DNA from: Planctomicrobium sp051466335
Lineage (GTDB): Bacteria; Planctomycetota; Planctomycetia; Planctomycetales; Planctomycetaceae
Assembly: GCF_051466335.1 (NCBI RefSeq)
Contig: NZ_CP195793.1
Location: 4,278,001 to 4,342,000, forward strand
Reading direction: 5' to 3'
DNA length: 64,000 nucleotides
Part shown: in pieces, positions 63,901-64,000 of the stretch
Layout of the letters: every line of letters starts with the position of its first letter
How positions within the stretch are numbered: position 1 is the stretch's first letter
Made by a program: the position numbers and the translations under genes
The notes under the pieces: generated by a model
The model's input: only the letters and a program-made list of their open reading frames with translations
What the model was told of the DNA's origin: nothing
Database searches by the model: none

Positions 63901-64000
63901 TATGCAGCATCGATCATCGCTGATCAGGGACTTCACAACGTCCTTGAAAAGTCGCTGGACTCCAAGAATCGCTTTGCAAACGTTCTTGCCTCAATCCAAC
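60934..64000 (+). CDS. Large secreted SGNH hydrolase/PVC-type dehydrogenase/HEAT protein (partial)
   Basis: Runs open to the window end; at least 1022 residues. It begins at a TTG (60934), giving a signal peptide (LKRLKLFLAGLTLAVSTTQLCNG). An SGNH-hydrolase-like domain (VIGNTLPDRMQHDGW, FAFFGYNEAF, GVHLTPDGNHKISE) covers about 25-230; GNTL stands in place of GDSL, but the C-terminal DGxH-like His is kept. Then a beta-propeller of the PVC dehydrogenase type (VQMAVDTDGRLWAATWPTYP, DEDGDGKADKLIVFAEGL, HTANSLTIGPDGGLY, PTDVEVAGDGALYVSDW) and helical HEAT-like repeats (VRAAAIRTLGHW, VRAEAVKAAVSFTG). Homologues usually end in a CxxCH heme domain, which would lie beyond the window. Confidence 0.85.
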   Translation, partial: MKRLKLFLAGLTLAVSTTQLCNGADPAFELKKGDHISVIGNTLPDRMQHDGWLEALIQHRFPEHELVFRNLSFPGDEVDVRPRSDNFGTPEDWLKKNQTDVVFAFFGYNEAFAGEAGLPAFRDRLRKFIDETQAAQYNDRAPARLVLFSPIAAEELNNPNLPSSQEQNSRLAIYAKAMEEIAKEKDVPFVDLYTPSYEIFARESEPQTINGVHLTPDGNHKISEVIVKSLFGAEAPQVDAHLEKLRLAVVDKDFKWFNVYRAIDGYNIFGGRSKLEWFGQSNADVMGREMEIFTVQTNNRDQRIWAIAKGGDLEIDDSNTPPELVVQTNKPGPLEGGKYPFETGEGGIALMQIGKGLQVNLFASEEMFPDMIKPVQMAVDTDGRLWAATWPTYPHWNPNEPLADKLIILPDEDGDGKADKLIVFAEGLNSITGFEFWNGGVLVAAAPEILFLKDTDGDDVADVKIRMLQGISSEDSHHTANSLTIGPDGGLYSSHGIFHVDNMETPTKTFRSEASGVFRFDPRTFEVTFEHPIGPNPHGIAVDQWGYMFANDGTGGAGSYVSIGKGVPPPKNWFQQRVRPVAATGFLSSSQFPDEFNGDFLICNCIGVLGVLRHQVQYDGADINAVEVEPILISSDPNFRPTDVEVAGDGALYVSDWANPLIGHMQHNIRDPNRDHIHGRIYRVTYEGKANPKPLKLKGKPITEVAQAFYQPDTGSRYRARLELTGRTPEAIKSELGPWTERIQPTTPEHEQALLEALWVFEEQRIPNEPLLKKVLTAKEPRVRAAAIRTLGHWGEKVSSWESLLLAAAQEDEPLVRAEAVKAAVSFTGPSAAEVVFQVAQRPSDVQIAYVLRYSAGQLKVNAVLKDQIASGKALSPAAHQYALANADVDDLLKLGKTEEIYLAILSRQTLPPAVLKEALVGLAALRNISPINLTLDLLVQQDATEQTSNLPVLIQLLLEQPAQELHQVRSQLEKLYTSSKTKDAVVAGYAASIIADQGLHNVLEKSLDSKNRFANVLASIQ

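Noticed and set aside
1..64000. tRNA, rRNA, CRISPR arrays, prophage or integrase genes
   Set aside because: No T-loop/anticodon pattern, regularly spaced repeats, or phage or integrase motifs were found by eye; a tRNA or covariance scan would settle it.

Overview
The window reads as chromosomal DNA of a planctomycete, most likely a marine or brackish member of Planctomycetales with moderate GC. This is inferred from a YTV-like Cys/Val/Tyr repeat protein of the proteinaceous cell-wall type, a sulfatase, an SGNH hydrolase fused to a PVC-type dehydrogenase propeller, a membrane-anchored Ser/Thr kinase with C-terminal helical repeats, a BamA with a long linker, hopanoid radical-SAM HpnH, and ribosomal genes outside their usual operons. 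I see no phage, plasmid, CRISPR, rRNA or tRNA. Most genes stand alone or in short pairs, and gene ends are often marked by good intrinsic hairpins.

Layout. 1-1250: rpsJ and rpsR transcribed divergently, each with a near-consensus promoter. 1300-8400: a degenerate SGNH protein, about 1 kb without genes, a 977-residue membrane protein with seven copies of an aromatic/basic motif (main period 64 residues), and a YTV-like wall protein. 8400-13750: TPR protein, plsC with a secreted partner, small lipoprotein, LysM/YkuD protein without catalytic Cys, and a 2OG-Fe(II) oxygenase. 14050-18554: an operon of an HscC-type Hsp70, a single-pass membrane protein, and a J-like protein lacking HPD. 18562-25781: orphan sigma-54 response regulator, Dps, esterase, MtfA-type peptidase, ZIP transporter, SDR, truA. 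25783-31845: polX, a coiled-coil membrane protein, hemA and hemX. 32336-41689: methyltransferase-like protein, YpfJ-type peptidase, bamA, hpnH, thioredoxin/DUF255 protein. 41966-48427: Ser/Thr kinase, secreted beta-propeller, flavin reductase, small basic protein, and a sulfatase with two compensating homopolymer frameshifts. Two copies of a 96-bp inverted dispersed repeat lie here. 48648-64000: recQ, S41 protease with a downstream propeller gene, rhlE, ABC-F ATPase, MFS transporter, PLP dehydratase, and the start of a large SGNH/dehydrogenase/HEAT protein that runs off the end.

The least ordinary items are: (1) the HscC / membrane protein / J-like operon, a candidate dedicated chaperone system; (2) the YkuD-fold protein whose catalytic Cys position is Gly; (3) the double-frameshifted sulfatase; (4) the pair of ungapped 96-bp repeats with terminal inverted repeats; (5) the repeat-rich 977-residue membrane protein. 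All function calls come from motif reading; no database search was run.
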